Numbered from the stretch's first letter, positions 33,872 through 43,060 are shown. The stretch is DNA of 44,868 nt from an uncultured Alphaproteobacteria bacterium (GCA_902618535.1 CACNAV010000010.1:1-44868), one strand, 5' to 3'. Translations and numbers: made by a program. Notes: generated from the letters alone by a model not told the origin.

Positions 33872-34830
33872 AAGTTTTCTCCGTTTGACTTAATAAAATT
33901 TTCAATATCACCAAATGTTGTTATGTTTGAAAAATCTTGTTCAATCTTCATTCTTTTGTTCAACCCTGTAAGTACTTTTCCCGAGCCTATTTCTATTATT
34001 TTGTCAATTTTAGATTTTGATACTTTAATTATACTTTCCCTCCATCTTACTCTATTGTAAACTTGTTCGATTAATTTTTTTTTTATTTCATATGGTTCAT
34101 CAATGAATTCCGCAGAAACATTGTTAATAAATTTTATTTTTGGCTTCTTAATATTCACGTCTTCGAGTGCTTTAGACATGACTCTAGCTGCTGGCTTCAT
34201 TAATGAACAATGAAAAGGAGCACTAACTTGCAAATCAATAATTGATCTTGCACCAGAGGAAGTTAATACTTCAGAAAAGTTGTCAACACTCCTCTTTAAT
34301 CCAGATAATATTATCTGGCCAGGACAGTTATCATTAGCTACTTCACACAAAAAATCTTTTTCTTTTGTGAATTTGCTTAGTAATTCTTCAATTATTTCAA
34401 GCTGAAGTCCAATAACTGCAACCATTCTTGTTTCGATATTATTTACAGAATTTTGCATTGAGCTTCCTCTAATTCTAAGTAATTTTGCTGCAGAGCTTAT
34501 ATCTATTGAATCTATACTACAAAGACTAGTGTATTCTCCAAGTGAATGGCCTAAAACAATTTCTGTGAAATCAGTTAATTTTTTTCCTAATTCATTTTCA
34601 AGAACCCTAACCAAAGCAATGCTCACTACCATTAATGCTGGTTGTGTGTTAGATGTTAATTTTAATTCTTCTTCATCCCCATAAAAAATTATTTTTGAAA
34701 GCTTTTGATTAAGGGCCTCGTCAACTGCATCAAAAACTTCTTTAGCTTTAACATGGTTTTTGTAAAGTTCCAAGCCCATGCCAACCATTTGTGAACCTTG
34801 ACCAGGAAAAATAAAGGCTATTTTTTTCAT
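33868..34830 (-). CDS. fabD: Malonyl-CoA:ACP transacylase
   Basis: Loads malonyl groups onto ACP. The 320 residues begin KKIAFIFPGQGSQMVGMG, with the nucleophilic Ser96 in LGHSLGEYTSLC, the arginine-containing segment LLRIRGSSMQ and the catalytic His in SAPFHCSLM. First gene of the minus-strand fabD-fabG-acpP-fabF-mltG-gmk operon, divergent from rpsF over 129 nt. Confidence 0.97.
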   Translation of the reverse strand: MKKIAFIFPGQGSQMVGMGLELYKNHVKAKEVFDAVDEALNQKLSKIIFYGDEEELKLTSNTQPALMVVSIALVRVLENELGKKLTDFTEIVLGHSLGEYTSLCSIDSIDISSAAKLLRIRGSSMQNSVNNIETRMVAVIGLQLEIIEELLSKFTKEKDFLCEVANDNCPGQIILSGLKRSVDNFSEVLTSSGARSIIDLQVSAPFHCSLMKPAARVMSKALEDVNIKKPKIKFINNVSAEFIDEPYEIKKKLIEQVYNRVRWRESIIKVSKSKIDKIIEIGSGKVLTGLNKRMKIEQDFSNITTFGDIENFIKSNGENL

Positions 34831-34883
34831 AAAAACTTTGTAAAAAAAAAAATTGGTTACTTTTCAAATTAATTTATTAATGT

Positions 34884-34959
34884 TATAAGCTTGAAATAGT
34901 AACCTTGCTAATAATATTAGCTAAACTTGATTTTTCAAGTTTAACCTTAAGGAAAATAT
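34884..34959 (+). promoter_or_regulatory. rpsF operon promoter and structured leader (putative)
   Basis: A TATAAG at 34884-34889 is a possible -10. Two adjacent stem-loops follow: a 6 bp stem 34907-34912/34916-34921 with loop AAT, and a perfect 9 bp stem 34922-34930/34935-34943 with loop TTTT. The sequence TTAAGGA just after the second stem is the ribosome site for rpsF. S6:S18 leader elements exist in many bacteria; whether this is that element is unproven. Confidence 0.4.
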
Positions 34960-35292
34960 ATGTTATATGAAAGTGTATTTATACTAAGCGGTCAAATATC
35001 ACCAAAATCCGCTGAAAAAAAATTTAATTCCTTTACAGAAAAAATCAACAAATCTGGAGGAAAAATACTGAAAACTGAATCTTGGGGGCTTCGATCTCTA
35101 GCTTATAAAATCAATAAGAACTCTAAAGGTTATTACTATTTGATAAACAGTGATTGTGATTCAAAGATCTTAAACGAGTTTAATAGTATTGTTAAACAAG
35201 ATGATGAATTTTTAAGGTTTTTTAATCTTAAAATTAAATCAATAGATAAAAACCCGTCTCAACTTAATGAGAACAAAGTGGAGAACAAATAA
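34960..35292 (+). CDS. rpsF: 30S ribosomal protein S6
   Basis: The 110-residue S6 begins [21 protein letters not shown] and contains [23 protein letters not shown] and [10 protein letters not shown], the characteristic S6 blocks. A Shine-Dalgarno AAGGA lies 8 nt upstream. First gene of the plus-strand rpsF-rpsR-DUF2232-rplI group; S6 and S18 bind each other on the small subunit platform. Confidence 0.97.
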   Translation: MLYESVFILSGQISPKSAEKKFNSFTEKINKSGGKILKTESWGLRSLAYKINKNSKGYYYLINSDCDSKILNEFNSIVKQDDEFLRFFNLKIKSIDKNPSQLNENKVENK

Positions 35293-35294
35293 TT

Positions 35295-35540
35295 ATGAAA
35301 AGCAAAGCATTCGATAACACTTCATCAAAATTATTGTACAAAAAATCATGTCCTTTATCTGGTAAAAATGCACCGACTGTTGACTATAAGAATATTCATA
35401 TATTAAAGAAATACATCACTGAAAAAGGTAAAATCCTTCCAAGTAGAGTTACTCAGGTGTCAACAAAAAAGCAAAAAGAACTTACTCTTGCCATAAAGAG
35501 GGCTAGATTTCTGGCGTTATTACCCTATGTTTCTAATTGA
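35295..35540 (+). CDS. rpsR: 30S ribosomal protein S18
   Basis: The 81-residue S18 with [59 protein letters not shown], matching the family across its length. Two nt follow the rpsF stop. Its TGA overlaps the next ATG by one base (TGATG). Confidence 0.98.
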   Translation: MKSKAFDNTSSKLLYKKSCPLSGKNAPTVDYKNIHILKKYITEKGKILPSRVTQVSTKKQKELTLAIKRARFLALLPYVSN

Positions 35541-36481
35541 TGTCTTTAGCAAAGAATAAAGATCTATTAGTTTTCTTTTATTCAATAATCCTAATTTTTT
35601 CATCTGAAACGCTTATTTTAAGATTATCTCCAAATTTATTTCCAATATTATGTTCTATCCCATTAATTTTTGCAGGTCAGATTGTTTCTAAAAAAATTTT
35701 TTTTTCAATTATTCTCACAAATGTAGGGTTCTTTTTTTTATATATTAATGAAGCTTACTTTTTTGATCTGAAGTTTACTTTAAGATTTTTTCTAAATTAC
35801 TTCACCACCTCAACATTAATTTTTTTTCTTTTTACACTTTTAAATTTGTATAAAAAAAAATTAATAAATAGTGAAAAAGTAATAATTTTTTTTACCCTTT
35901 TTGTTTTGTCACTTTTACTAGTTTTTAATTTTTTTTATTATTATCAAATAGACCATCAAGAACTAAAAGACTTTATATCTGATTTTTTTTCAAAAGTTGT
36001 AAAAAACTCCAATATTCAAGAAAATATAATTAGTGAGGAAGGGATTAATTTTTTAATAAAAATAATACCTTCTTTAAATGCTTTTGTCCTAATGACTTTT
36101 ATTATTATTAACTTTTTTTTAACAAATATTATTTTAAAAAAAATGAATTTTCCTAGAAATTATTTCATTGAATTCAGTAAGTTTTTTTTACCTGTAAAAC
36201 TTTTTTTAATTTTTAATATTTTGATTCTTTTTACAATTTTACTTTCAGGTGATCTGAAATTTTACTTTTTTAGTGCTACAATTGTTTTGAGTTTTTTAAT
36301 TTTTTATCAGGGTTTAATTTATTCACACCAGTTTTTAAATTCTTTGGACGTAAATTTTTTTTTAAAAATTTCAATTATATTTTTACTTTTTATTTTTTTA
36401 GGTTATGTTCTATTTTTATTAGTATTTTTAGCCGGGTATTATATAAGTTTAAAAAGAATAGTTACGAAAACGTCGGAATAG
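35540..36481 (+). CDS. DUF2232 (YybS-like) polytopic membrane protein
   Basis: A 313-residue, extremely hydrophobic, Phe/Leu/Ile-rich protein with about eight membrane segments and short loops, ending GYYISLKRIVTKTSE. Position between rpsR and rplI is the conserved place of DUF2232 proteins in alphaproteobacteria; the family is sequence-diverse and of unknown function. Start: ATG at 35540, one base overlap with rpsR, chosen over the in-frame TTG at 35537. The call depends strongly on gene order. Confidence 0.72.
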   Translation: MSLAKNKDLLVFFYSIILIFSSETLILRLSPNLFPILCSIPLIFAGQIVSKKIFFSIILTNVGFFFLYINEAYFFDLKFTLRFFLNYFTTSTLIFFLFTLLNLYKKKLINSEKVIIFFTLFVLSLLLVFNFFYYYQIDHQELKDFISDFFSKVVKNSNIQENIISEEGINFLIKIIPSLNAFVLMTFIIINFFLTNIILKKMNFPRNYFIEFSKFFLPVKLFLIFNILILFTILLSGDLKFYFFSATIVLSFLIFYQGLIYSHQFLNSLDVNFFLKISIIFLLFIFLGYVLFLLVFLAGYYISLKRIVTKTSE

Positions 36482-36486
36482 TCAAA

Positions 36487-37242
36487 GTGGAAGTTATATT
36501 ATTAGAAAGTCTAAACAAGCTAGGTGGCATTGGTGATCTTGTTACTGTAAAAGATGGATATGCACGAAATTATCTTATTCCTCAAAAAAAAGCTTTACGA
36601 GCAAATGATGAAAATAAAGAGTATTTTTCAAAGATAAAACAAGATTTAGTAGAAAAAAATAAAAAAATCATTGAAGATGCAAAACTAACCGTACAAAAAA
36701 TTTCGAAGTTGGAAATCAATTTTATCAGAAATGCCAGTGATAATGGACAGTTATATGGCTCGGTTTCGCCTAAGGATGTTTCTAATTTCTTCACTGAGAA
36801 GAAAATAAATATAAAGCCGTCAAATGTTAACTTTCATGATGCTATAAAAAAAATTGGTATTTACGACATTAACATTAGGTTACATCCAGAGGTAGGTTGT
36901 AACCTGAGAATTAATATTGCAACTTCAGAAGAGAATGCAAAAATTCAAAAAGATGAATTTGAGAAACCAAAAAAGAAAATCGAGGAAATAAAACCAGACA
37001 AAAAAACAGCTGAGAAAAATGAACTAACTAATTCTTCTGAAAATAATGAAAAAAAAAATACCATACCAACAATTAAAAATAAAACACAGGATAATGCTTC
37101 TAAGAAAAAAGCAAAAAATTCAGATCTAATAACTAATGAAGATACAGCAGAAAATAAGGTTGAAAGTAAAGATAAATCAAATCAAAAAAAACCTATTAAG
37201 TCAGAAAAAGAAGACTTAACGAAAAAGAAAGAAAAAGAATAA
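36487..37242 (+). CDS. rplI: 50S ribosomal protein L9 with long charged C-terminal tail
   Basis: L9 binds 23S rRNA near the L1 stalk and limits frameshifting. The start GTG (36487) gives MEVILLESLNKLGGIGDLVTVKDGYARNYLIPQKKAL, the full N-terminal domain, followed by the linker helix and the C-terminal domain with NGQLYGSVSPKDV and LHPEVGCNLRINI. The core ends near residue 155; about 95 further residues form a low-complexity Lys/Glu/Asn tail without hydrophobic content. The total of 251 residues exceeds the roughly 150-200 usual for the family. Confidence 0.95.
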   Translation: MEVILLESLNKLGGIGDLVTVKDGYARNYLIPQKKALRANDENKEYFSKIKQDLVEKNKKIIEDAKLTVQKISKLEINFIRNASDNGQLYGSVSPKDVSNFFTEKKINIKPSNVNFHDAIKKIGIYDINIRLHPEVGCNLRINIATSEENAKIQKDEFEKPKKKIEEIKPDKKTAEKNELTNSSENNEKKNTIPTIKNKTQDNASKKKAKNSDLITNEDTAENKVESKDKSNQKKPIKSEKEDLTKKKEKE

Positions 37243-37285
37243 TTTTTTGTTCTTTCAAAACTTTTAAAATCTTTAGCGTTCTTTC

Positions 37286-38236
37286 ATGTTGATAATAAAC
37301 TTTATCATATTATTAATGGGGTTATTTCTTGTTGTTAAAGGTGCAGACATTCTCATATCGAGTGCAGTTGCGATTGGAAAAAGATATGGTGTTTCTGATT
37401 TTTTTATTGGTCTAATTGTAATTGGGTTTGGGACGTCTCTTCCAGAGCTTCTAGTTTCAATTGATGCAATAATAAAAAAGTCGCCTGAAATCTCAATAGG
37501 GAATGTTATTGGTTCTAATATATCAAATATTCTTTTAGTTTTAGGAGCAGCACTCTTTATATCAAAAATAGATTTAAGAAAAATATCTAGATTTGATAAT
37601 TTTTTTCATTTAACAGTTCATATTTTTTTTCTACTTATAGTTTGGTTATTAGTGTTTGATTATAAAATCGGTGTAGTTTTTTTAATACTTTTCTCCTTTT
37701 ACATATATAAATCATTTAATAATTCATTATCAAAAAACGAAAATGAATTAGAAACAAATGATTTTTTTACAAAAATAGTTTTTAAAAAACCATTAATCAT
37801 TGGATTACCTACTATAATTTTTTCAATAATTTTAACTTTTTTTGGAGCAGAATTCACAGTAGACTCTGTAATTGAAATCTCAAATTTCTTTGGGATTTCA
37901 GATTCTTTTCTTGCCTTAACCTTAGTTGCTCTAGGCACCTCTTTACCAGAAATCATAACATCAATCAGGGCAGCACAAAAAAAAATGTCTGAATTAATAA
38001 TTGGAAATATTATTGGTTCCAATATTTATAATCTGCTACTAATTCTTGGCTTTGTTTCTTTATTTGAGGCATTTAGTTTTCCAAAAGATATTTTATTTTT
38101 TGAGGTTATTTTTCTTTTTGTTTGTACAGTTAGTTTCTCATTTCTTCTTTACGTAAAAAATGAGTTAAGTAAAAAATTCTCTTGGGTTTTTATAATTTTT
38201 TTACCTTTTTTATTTATTAAAACTTCTCTTAACTAA
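37286..38236 (+). CDS. CaCA-family Na+/Ca2+ (cation/proton) antiporter, YrbG-like
   Basis: A 316-residue protein with about ten membrane helices in two inverted halves. Each half holds an alpha-repeat with the family signature: GFGTSLPELLVS plus GNVIGSNISNILLVLG near residues 47-85, and ALGTSLPEIITS plus GNIIGSNIYNLLLILG near 212-253. These motifs coordinate Ca2+/Na+ in the superfamily; the precise ion is not determinable here. It lies between rplI and dnaB, which are usually adjacent in alphaproteobacteria. No clear ribosome site precedes its ATG. Confidence 0.93.
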   Translation: MLIINFIILLMGLFLVVKGADILISSAVAIGKRYGVSDFFIGLIVIGFGTSLPELLVSIDAIIKKSPEISIGNVIGSNISNILLVLGAALFISKIDLRKISRFDNFFHLTVHIFFLLIVWLLVFDYKIGVVFLILFSFYIYKSFNNSLSKNENELETNDFFTKIVFKKPLIIGLPTIIFSIILTFFGAEFTVDSVIEISNFFGISDSFLALTLVALGTSLPEIITSIRAAQKKMSELIIGNIIGSNIYNLLLILGFVSLFEAFSFPKDILFFEVIFLFVCTVSFSFLLYVKNELSKKFSWVFIIFLPFLFIKTSLN

Positions 38237-38319
38237 CTTTTGATAGTTTTACACGTTTTCCACTTAATTCACAGACAGAAAATTAATGCTTATGAAAAGT
38301 TTTTTGATAATATAGTTCA

Positions 38320-39771
38320 ATGGTTAGTGAACGAAACACAAATTTAAAAAATATTCTTACTGAATCTAGCACCAATATTTCAAGAAGTATCCCAATTAAT
38401 GTTGGTGCAGAACAATCACTATTGGGGGCTATTCTTTCTAATAATTTGGCACTTGAAAAGGTTGAGGACTTTTTAGAACCAAAGCATTTTTCAAGTAAAA
38501 TTAATTCTATTATTTTTGATACTCTTAAAAGATTTATTACGAATAATCAGATTGCTGACATAACTACAATTAAAATTTTTCTAGAAAATAATGAAGATTT
38601 TGTAGCTAACGGTGGTATGAAATATCTCCTAGAAATTGCTGAAAATTCTGTGAGTATTATTAATGCTAAGCAGTATGGTGAACTTATTTATGATCTTTAT
38701 TTAAGAAGGGAATTAATTGATGTAGGCACTGAACTAGTGAATAAATCTTATTCAGACTTTCAAGAAGAAAATTCTAATTCAATTATAGAAAAAGTTGAAT
38801 TAGAACTATTTAATTTAACTAATGATGGAGAAAAGCAAAGAGGACCAAAAATTTTTACCGATGTGTTGTCAGATACCTTAGACTATGCCGAGAAGGCTTT
38901 TAAAAAGAGCTCAGATGTTGCTGTTCTTAAAACAGCTCTTACTGATTTAGACAAAAAAATTGGTGGTCTTCACAAATCTGATCTCATAATAATTGCGGGT
39001 AGACCATCAATGGGGAAAACAGCATTTGCTACAAATATTGCATCAAATATTTGTATGGATAAATTAAATCTTAAAAAGAAAAATAATGTTTTATTTTTTT
39101 CACTAGAAATGTCTTCTGAACAACTTGCGACAAGGCTTTTATCTGAAATGTCAAAAATTCCATCTGAAAAAATACGTACTGGTAATATTTCAAAGATGGA
39201 CTTTGAAAACCTTCTTAAAAATAGTGAAAAAATTAAAAATCTTTCTCTATTTATTGACGATTCACCTGCGCTTACATTGTCAGCAATCAGGTCGAGATCT
39301 AGAAGACTAAAAAGAAAAGATGGACTAGATCTGATAATAATAGATTACTTACAACTCATTAGCAGTGAGAGTAGAAACCTAAATGACAATCGAGTGAAAG
39401 AAATTTCTGAAATTACAAGAGGATTAAAAGCAATTGCAAAGGAGTTCAATATCCCTGTTATAGCTCTTTCACAATTATCAAGAAAAGTAGAAGATAGGGA
39501 AGAAAAACGACCACAACTTGCCGATTTGAGAGAATCTGGTTCTATTGAGCAAGATGCAGACCTAGTTGTATTTTTATATCGAGAGGAATATTACTTAGCA
39601 AGAACAGAACCTCCAGAAGGTACAGAAAAACATATTGCTTGGACTGATAAAATGGAGAAAATTCATAATATAGCAGAAATAATCGTTGCTAAAAATAGAC
39701 ACGGTCCAATTTCAAGAGTAAAGTTACATTTCAATGCATCTAATACTAAGTTTTCTGATTTAGCTGAATAA
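38320..39771 (+). CDS. dnaB: Replicative DNA helicase
   Basis: Hexameric 5'-3' helicase of the replisome. The 483 residues have the N-terminal DnaB domain (NVGAEQSLLGAILSNNLALEKVEDFL), the RecA-like motor with Walker A GRPSMGKTAFA (from Gly227), H1a LFFSLEMSSEQLATRLLSE, Walker B DLIIIDYLQLI and the LRESGSIEQDADLVVFLYREEYY region. No intein is present. The 83 nt upstream of the ATG are non-coding; a TATAGT lies three bases before the start codon, so a short leader is possible. Confidence 0.98.
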   Translation: MVSERNTNLKNILTESSTNISRSIPINVGAEQSLLGAILSNNLALEKVEDFLEPKHFSSKINSIIFDTLKRFITNNQIADITTIKIFLENNEDFVANGGMKYLLEIAENSVSIINAKQYGELIYDLYLRRELIDVGTELVNKSYSDFQEENSNSIIEKVELELFNLTNDGEKQRGPKIFTDVLSDTLDYAEKAFKKSSDVAVLKTALTDLDKKIGGLHKSDLIIIAGRPSMGKTAFATNIASNICMDKLNLKKKNNVLFFSLEMSSEQLATRLLSEMSKIPSEKIRTGNISKMDFENLLKNSEKIKNLSLFIDDSPALTLSAIRSRSRRLKRKDGLDLIIIDYLQLISSESRNLNDNRVKEISEITRGLKAIAKEFNIPVIALSQLSRKVEDREEKRPQLADLRESGSIEQDADLVVFLYREEYYLARTEPPEGTEKHIAWTDKMEKIHNIAEIIVAKNRHGPISRVKLHFNASNTKFSDLAE

Positions 39772-39791
39772 TCAATTGACTAAACTCAATA

Positions 39792-40892
39792 ATGAAAAAA
39801 ATTACAATTAATGAAAATGGGTTACTTAAAATAAACTTAGGCTTTTTAGGCGATAACTATAAAAATTTAAAAAAAACTTTGAAAAAATCAAGAATCGGAT
39901 GCGTTCTTAAATCTGATGCTTATGGTCTTGGGTTAATTGAAATAACAAAAAAACTTATAAAAATTGGATGCCAGGATTTTTTTTTGACAAATTTAGATGA
40001 GGCTTTAAAAGTAAGAAAAGAGTGCAGAAAGTCAAATATTATTTTATTAAATGGTTTAATTAATCTCAAACAGAGTGAAATAAAAAAAGTCTTTCAAAAC
40101 AAAATTATTGCTACGATCAATTCTTTCGATGAATTAAAAAAATTTTATGAATCGTCAAAAAACCTTATTATCAAGCCTAAAATTACACTTCACTTTGATA
40201 CTGGAATCAACCGACTAGGAATCGATGAACAAGAAATAACTCCCGTAATTGAATATTGCAAAAAATTTCGAATAAAAGTATTTTGTGTGATGTCTCATTT
40301 TGCATCAGCTGATGAAAAGCTTAATAGTTTTAATAACAAACAAAATCTAAAATTTAAAAAAATTATAAAACACTTTCCTAATGCAATCCACAGCATTGCA
40401 AATTCTCAAGCTATAATTAACTTAAATAAAATTGAGTATAATTTGGTTCGAACTGGAGGGTGTATATTCGGAACAATTGAAAGCAAACCGTTTAAAAGTG
40501 TAGTTGAGTTGTATGCTAGGATATTACAAATCAAATTAATTGATAACTCAAAAAAAAGCTATGGGTATAATCAAACATTTCAGTCTAAACAAAAAAAAAA
40601 AATTGCAATAGTTGCTTTTGGTTATGCTGATGGCTACCCAAGGGTTCTTAGTAATATTTCTTACGTATATTTCAAAAAAAAACTTCCAATCATTGGATCA
40701 ATTTCCATGGACTACATAATAGTAGATATTTCAGAATTAAATGAAAGTGAAATTAAAGTAGGAGATTTTGTTGAACTAATTGGGAATAATATTCTATTGA
40801 GTTTCATTGCCAAAAGATCCAAAACTATACCCTATGAAATTTTAAATAATATTGGTAATAGAGCTAAAAAAATTTATATTGACAATGTATAA
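39792..40892 (+). CDS. alr: Alanine racemase
   Basis: PLP enzyme making D-alanine for peptidoglycan. The 366 residues show the PLP lysine Lys40 in CVLKSDAYGLG, HFDTGINRLGI, VMSHFASADE, VRTGGCIFG, and the catalytic tyrosine region FGYADGYPR, with SISMDYIIVDIS near the C-terminus. It follows dnaB by 20 nt. In related genomes radA commonly comes next; here mlaE does. Confidence 0.96.
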   Translation: MKKITINENGLLKINLGFLGDNYKNLKKTLKKSRIGCVLKSDAYGLGLIEITKKLIKIGCQDFFLTNLDEALKVRKECRKSNIILLNGLINLKQSEIKKVFQNKIIATINSFDELKKFYESSKNLIIKPKITLHFDTGINRLGIDEQEITPVIEYCKKFRIKVFCVMSHFASADEKLNSFNNKQNLKFKKIIKHFPNAIHSIANSQAIINLNKIEYNLVRTGGCIFGTIESKPFKSVVELYARILQIKLIDNSKKSYGYNQTFQSKQKKKIAIVAFGYADGYPRVLSNISYVYFKKKLPIIGSISMDYIIVDISELNESEIKVGDFVELIGNNILLSFIAKRSKTIPYEILNNIGNRAKKIYIDNV

Positions 40893-40912
40893 ATTAGTAC
40901 TTTCTCAACTGT

Positions 40913-41686
40913 ATGAATATATTTTTAAAATTAGGTAGAATTTTTTTTGGAATTTTTTCATCCGTAGGCGAAATTGTTTTATTTTTGGTTAATTGCTTAA
41001 AATATTCAATTCTTGATAAATTTTACCCAAAAATATTTCTACAGCACTTAATTAAAATTGGTTATAACTCCCTGCCGGTTGTAGGATTAACGTCAATTTT
41101 TACAGGAATGGTTTTAGCTCTACAATCTTACACTGGGTTTTCAAGATTCTCAGCAGAAAGTGCGATTCCCAATGTTGTTGTACTATCTATAACAAGAGAA
41201 CTTGCTCCTGTCCTTGCGGGACTAATGGTTGCTGGACGCTCCGGAGCAGCCATAGCAGCTGAAATTGGAACCATGAAAGTGACTGAACAAATAGATGCTT
41301 TGAAAACTTTATCAACAAACCCCTATAATTATCTTTTCATCCCAAGGATATTAGCAGGTATAGTTTCGTTACCTTTTTTGGTTTTTGTTGGAGACATCAT
41401 TGGAGTTTTTGGTGGATATTTGATTTGTACAGAGGTTTTAAACTTCAACCCTGTTGTTTATTTACAAAACACTTACAATTTTGTTCAGTTTCTTGACGTA
41501 TTCTCTGGTTTAGTCAAGGCATGTGTCTTTGGTTTTATTATTTCATTAATGGGATGTTATCATGGATTTAATGCAAAAGGAGGCGCACAAGGGGTTGGTT
41601 TGTCAACTACTTATTCAGTTGTTTCATCATCAATTTTAATTTTATTAACTAATTATATTTTAACTTCATTCTTTTTTGACCTATGA
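40913..41686 (+). CDS. mlaE: Phospholipid ABC transporter permease MlaE
   Basis: Permease of the MCE-type retrograde lipid transport system that maintains outer-membrane asymmetry. The 257 residues have the MlaE block SIFTGMVLALQSYTGF, the strongly conserved LSITRELAPVLAGLMVAGRSGAAIAAEIGTMKVTEQIDAL and the C-terminal GCYHGFNAKGGAQGVGLSTTYSVVSS. Coupled to mlaF by a 4 nt overlap; the substrate-binding mlaD does not follow. Confidence 0.95.
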   Translation: MNIFLKLGRIFFGIFSSVGEIVLFLVNCLKYSILDKFYPKIFLQHLIKIGYNSLPVVGLTSIFTGMVLALQSYTGFSRFSAESAIPNVVVLSITRELAPVLAGLMVAGRSGAAIAAEIGTMKVTEQIDALKTLSTNPYNYLFIPRILAGIVSLPFLVFVGDIIGVFGGYLICTEVLNFNPVVYLQNTYNFVQFLDVFSGLVKACVFGFIISLMGCYHGFNAKGGAQGVGLSTTYSVVSSSILILLTNYILTSFFFDL

Positions 41687-42396
41687 GAAAGTTAAAAATT
41701 AATATTAACAAAGTTTCTAAGAAGTTTGGTGACAAAGTTGTATTAGATAAGTTAGATCTTAAAGTGTTTGAATCTGAATCCTTAGCAATAATAGGAGAAT
41801 CTGGTTCAGGTAAGTCAGTCCTAACTAAATGCATTGATGGTTTATTAAGCTTTGACACTGGAACAATTTCTTTTGATAAAATTGAGAATATTAAAAACCT
41901 ATCATTTCTCCAAATGAATAAGTACATGTCAAAATTTGGAATATTATTTCAGAACGCTGCTTTGTTTGATAGTCTGACTATAAAAGAAAACTTAACGTTT
42001 GCTAACAAAAATTCTGATTTATCAGAGATTTTAGATGAAGTTTCGCTTCCAAAATCAATTCTATATGAGTTTCCTTCTAACCTTTCAATTGGAGTCCAAA
42101 AAAGGATAGGGTTAGCAAGAGCAATTCTTCAAAATCCAGAAATACTTGTTCTTGACGAACCAACCACCGGTCTTGATCCAATTATCGGGAAACAAATAAA
42201 CACACTAATAAAGGAACTTGTTAAAAAAAAAAAAATCACGACAATTACTGTTACTCATGATATGGACAGTGTTTATGAATTCTCTGATTATACAGCATTC
42301 ATAAAAAAAGGAAAAATTTCTTGGTACGGTAAATCAAAAGATATAAATAAAAAAGGAAATTTATCTTTAAATAATTTTGTAAAAGGAATTTATTAA
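41683..42396 (+). CDS. mlaF: Phospholipid ABC transporter ATP-binding protein MlaF
   Basis: ATPase driving MlaE. The 237 residues contain Walker A GESGSGKS (38-45), Q-loop LFQNAALFDSLTIKENL, the signature-like LSIGVQKRIGLARAI, Walker B ILVLDEPTTGLDP and the switch histidine in TVTHD. The LSIG variant replaces LSGG; similar variants occur in MCE-type ATPases. The 3' end is 15 nt from cvpA. Confidence 0.94.
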   Translation: MRKLKININKVSKKFGDKVVLDKLDLKVFESESLAIIGESGSGKSVLTKCIDGLLSFDTGTISFDKIENIKNLSFLQMNKYMSKFGILFQNAALFDSLTIKENLTFANKNSDLSEILDEVSLPKSILYEFPSNLSIGVQKRIGLARAILQNPEILVLDEPTTGLDPIIGKQINTLIKELVKKKKITTITVTHDMDSVYEFSDYTAFIKKGKISWYGKSKDINKKGNLSLNNFVKGIY

Positions 42397-42411
42397 TTAT
42401 GGAGTATATAT

Positions 42412-43059
42412 TTGGAAAATTATTTAATTTTTGATTTTTTTATACTTTTTTTCATACTTGTATCAGCTTTTTTTTCTTTTCTGAGAGGCTTTTCGCATGA
42501 ATCCCTGTCTCTTATTAATTGGGTTTTAGCATTGCTTGCATCTTACAATTTTGGTGGGAAACTTACTAATATTATAAATAAGTTTGTGAATAATTTATTT
42601 TTTTCAAATGGAATTTCATATCTTTTTACTTTTTTAATGATATTTATTTTTTTTTCAATTTTAACAAAAAAAATCTCAAGTTTGATAAAAAAAAGTCAGA
42701 TTGGTTTTGTAGATAGAACAGGTGGATTTTTTTTTGGTATATTAAGAGGATATTTAATTATTTGTTTATGTTTTTTTTCATTTCACTTTTTTTATAAAGG
42801 AGACAAATTTGAATGGATTGAAAAATCAAAATTTAATTTTGTTACTCTTATAACAAACGAAAAAATCGTAAACTTTCTTGAAGAAGAAAGTGAATTTGCA
42901 GAAACCTTAAGAACTGAAATTGATGAAAAATCAGAAATTCTATTTGAAAAGAGTATAGACTCACAAATCAAACTTAAAAAGTTGATTGATAAAGATAATA
43001 AAATTTATAATGATGCAGATAAAAAAAGTCTAGAATATCTTATTGAGAACTCAGAATAA
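42412..43059 (+). CDS. cvpA: CvpA family membrane protein
   Basis: Inner-membrane protein named for colicin V production and usually found before purF; the exact function is unsettled (envelope integrity roles have been proposed). Four membrane helices span the first 130 residues (FFILFFILVSAFFSFLRGFSHESLSLINWVLALLASYNFGG; FVDRTGGFFFGILRG), followed by a charged cytoplasmic tail. The start is a TTG at 42412, 7 nt after GGAG (42401-42404); the nearby ATG at 42399 is out of frame. The order cvpA-purF is widely conserved. Confidence 0.92.
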   Translation: MENYLIFDFFILFFILVSAFFSFLRGFSHESLSLINWVLALLASYNFGGKLTNIINKFVNNLFFSNGISYLFTFLMIFIFFSILTKKISSLIKKSQIGFVDRTGGFFFGILRGYLIICLCFFSFHFFYKGDKFEWIEKSKFNFVTLITNEKIVNFLEEESEFAETLRTEIDEKSEILFEKSIDSQIKLKKLIDKDNKIYNDADKKSLEYLIENSE

Positions 43060-43060
43060 A

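Noticed and set aside
37227-37256. Hairpin GAAAGAA/TTCTTTC after rplI as a terminator
   Set aside because: AT-only weak stem, long loop, and no downstream T-run; the 5' arm is inside the Lys/Glu-rich coding tail.
38250-38275. Possible DnaA box (TTTTCCAC) and origin before dnaB
   Set aside because: A single imperfect match in AT-rich DNA, no cluster of boxes, no dnaA or parAB nearby; not enough for an origin.
42091-42110. Non-standard ABC signature LSIG in mlaF as evidence of inactivation
   Set aside because: MCE-type ATPases of alphaproteobacteria tolerate this position; Walker A, Walker B, Q-loop and H-loop are intact.
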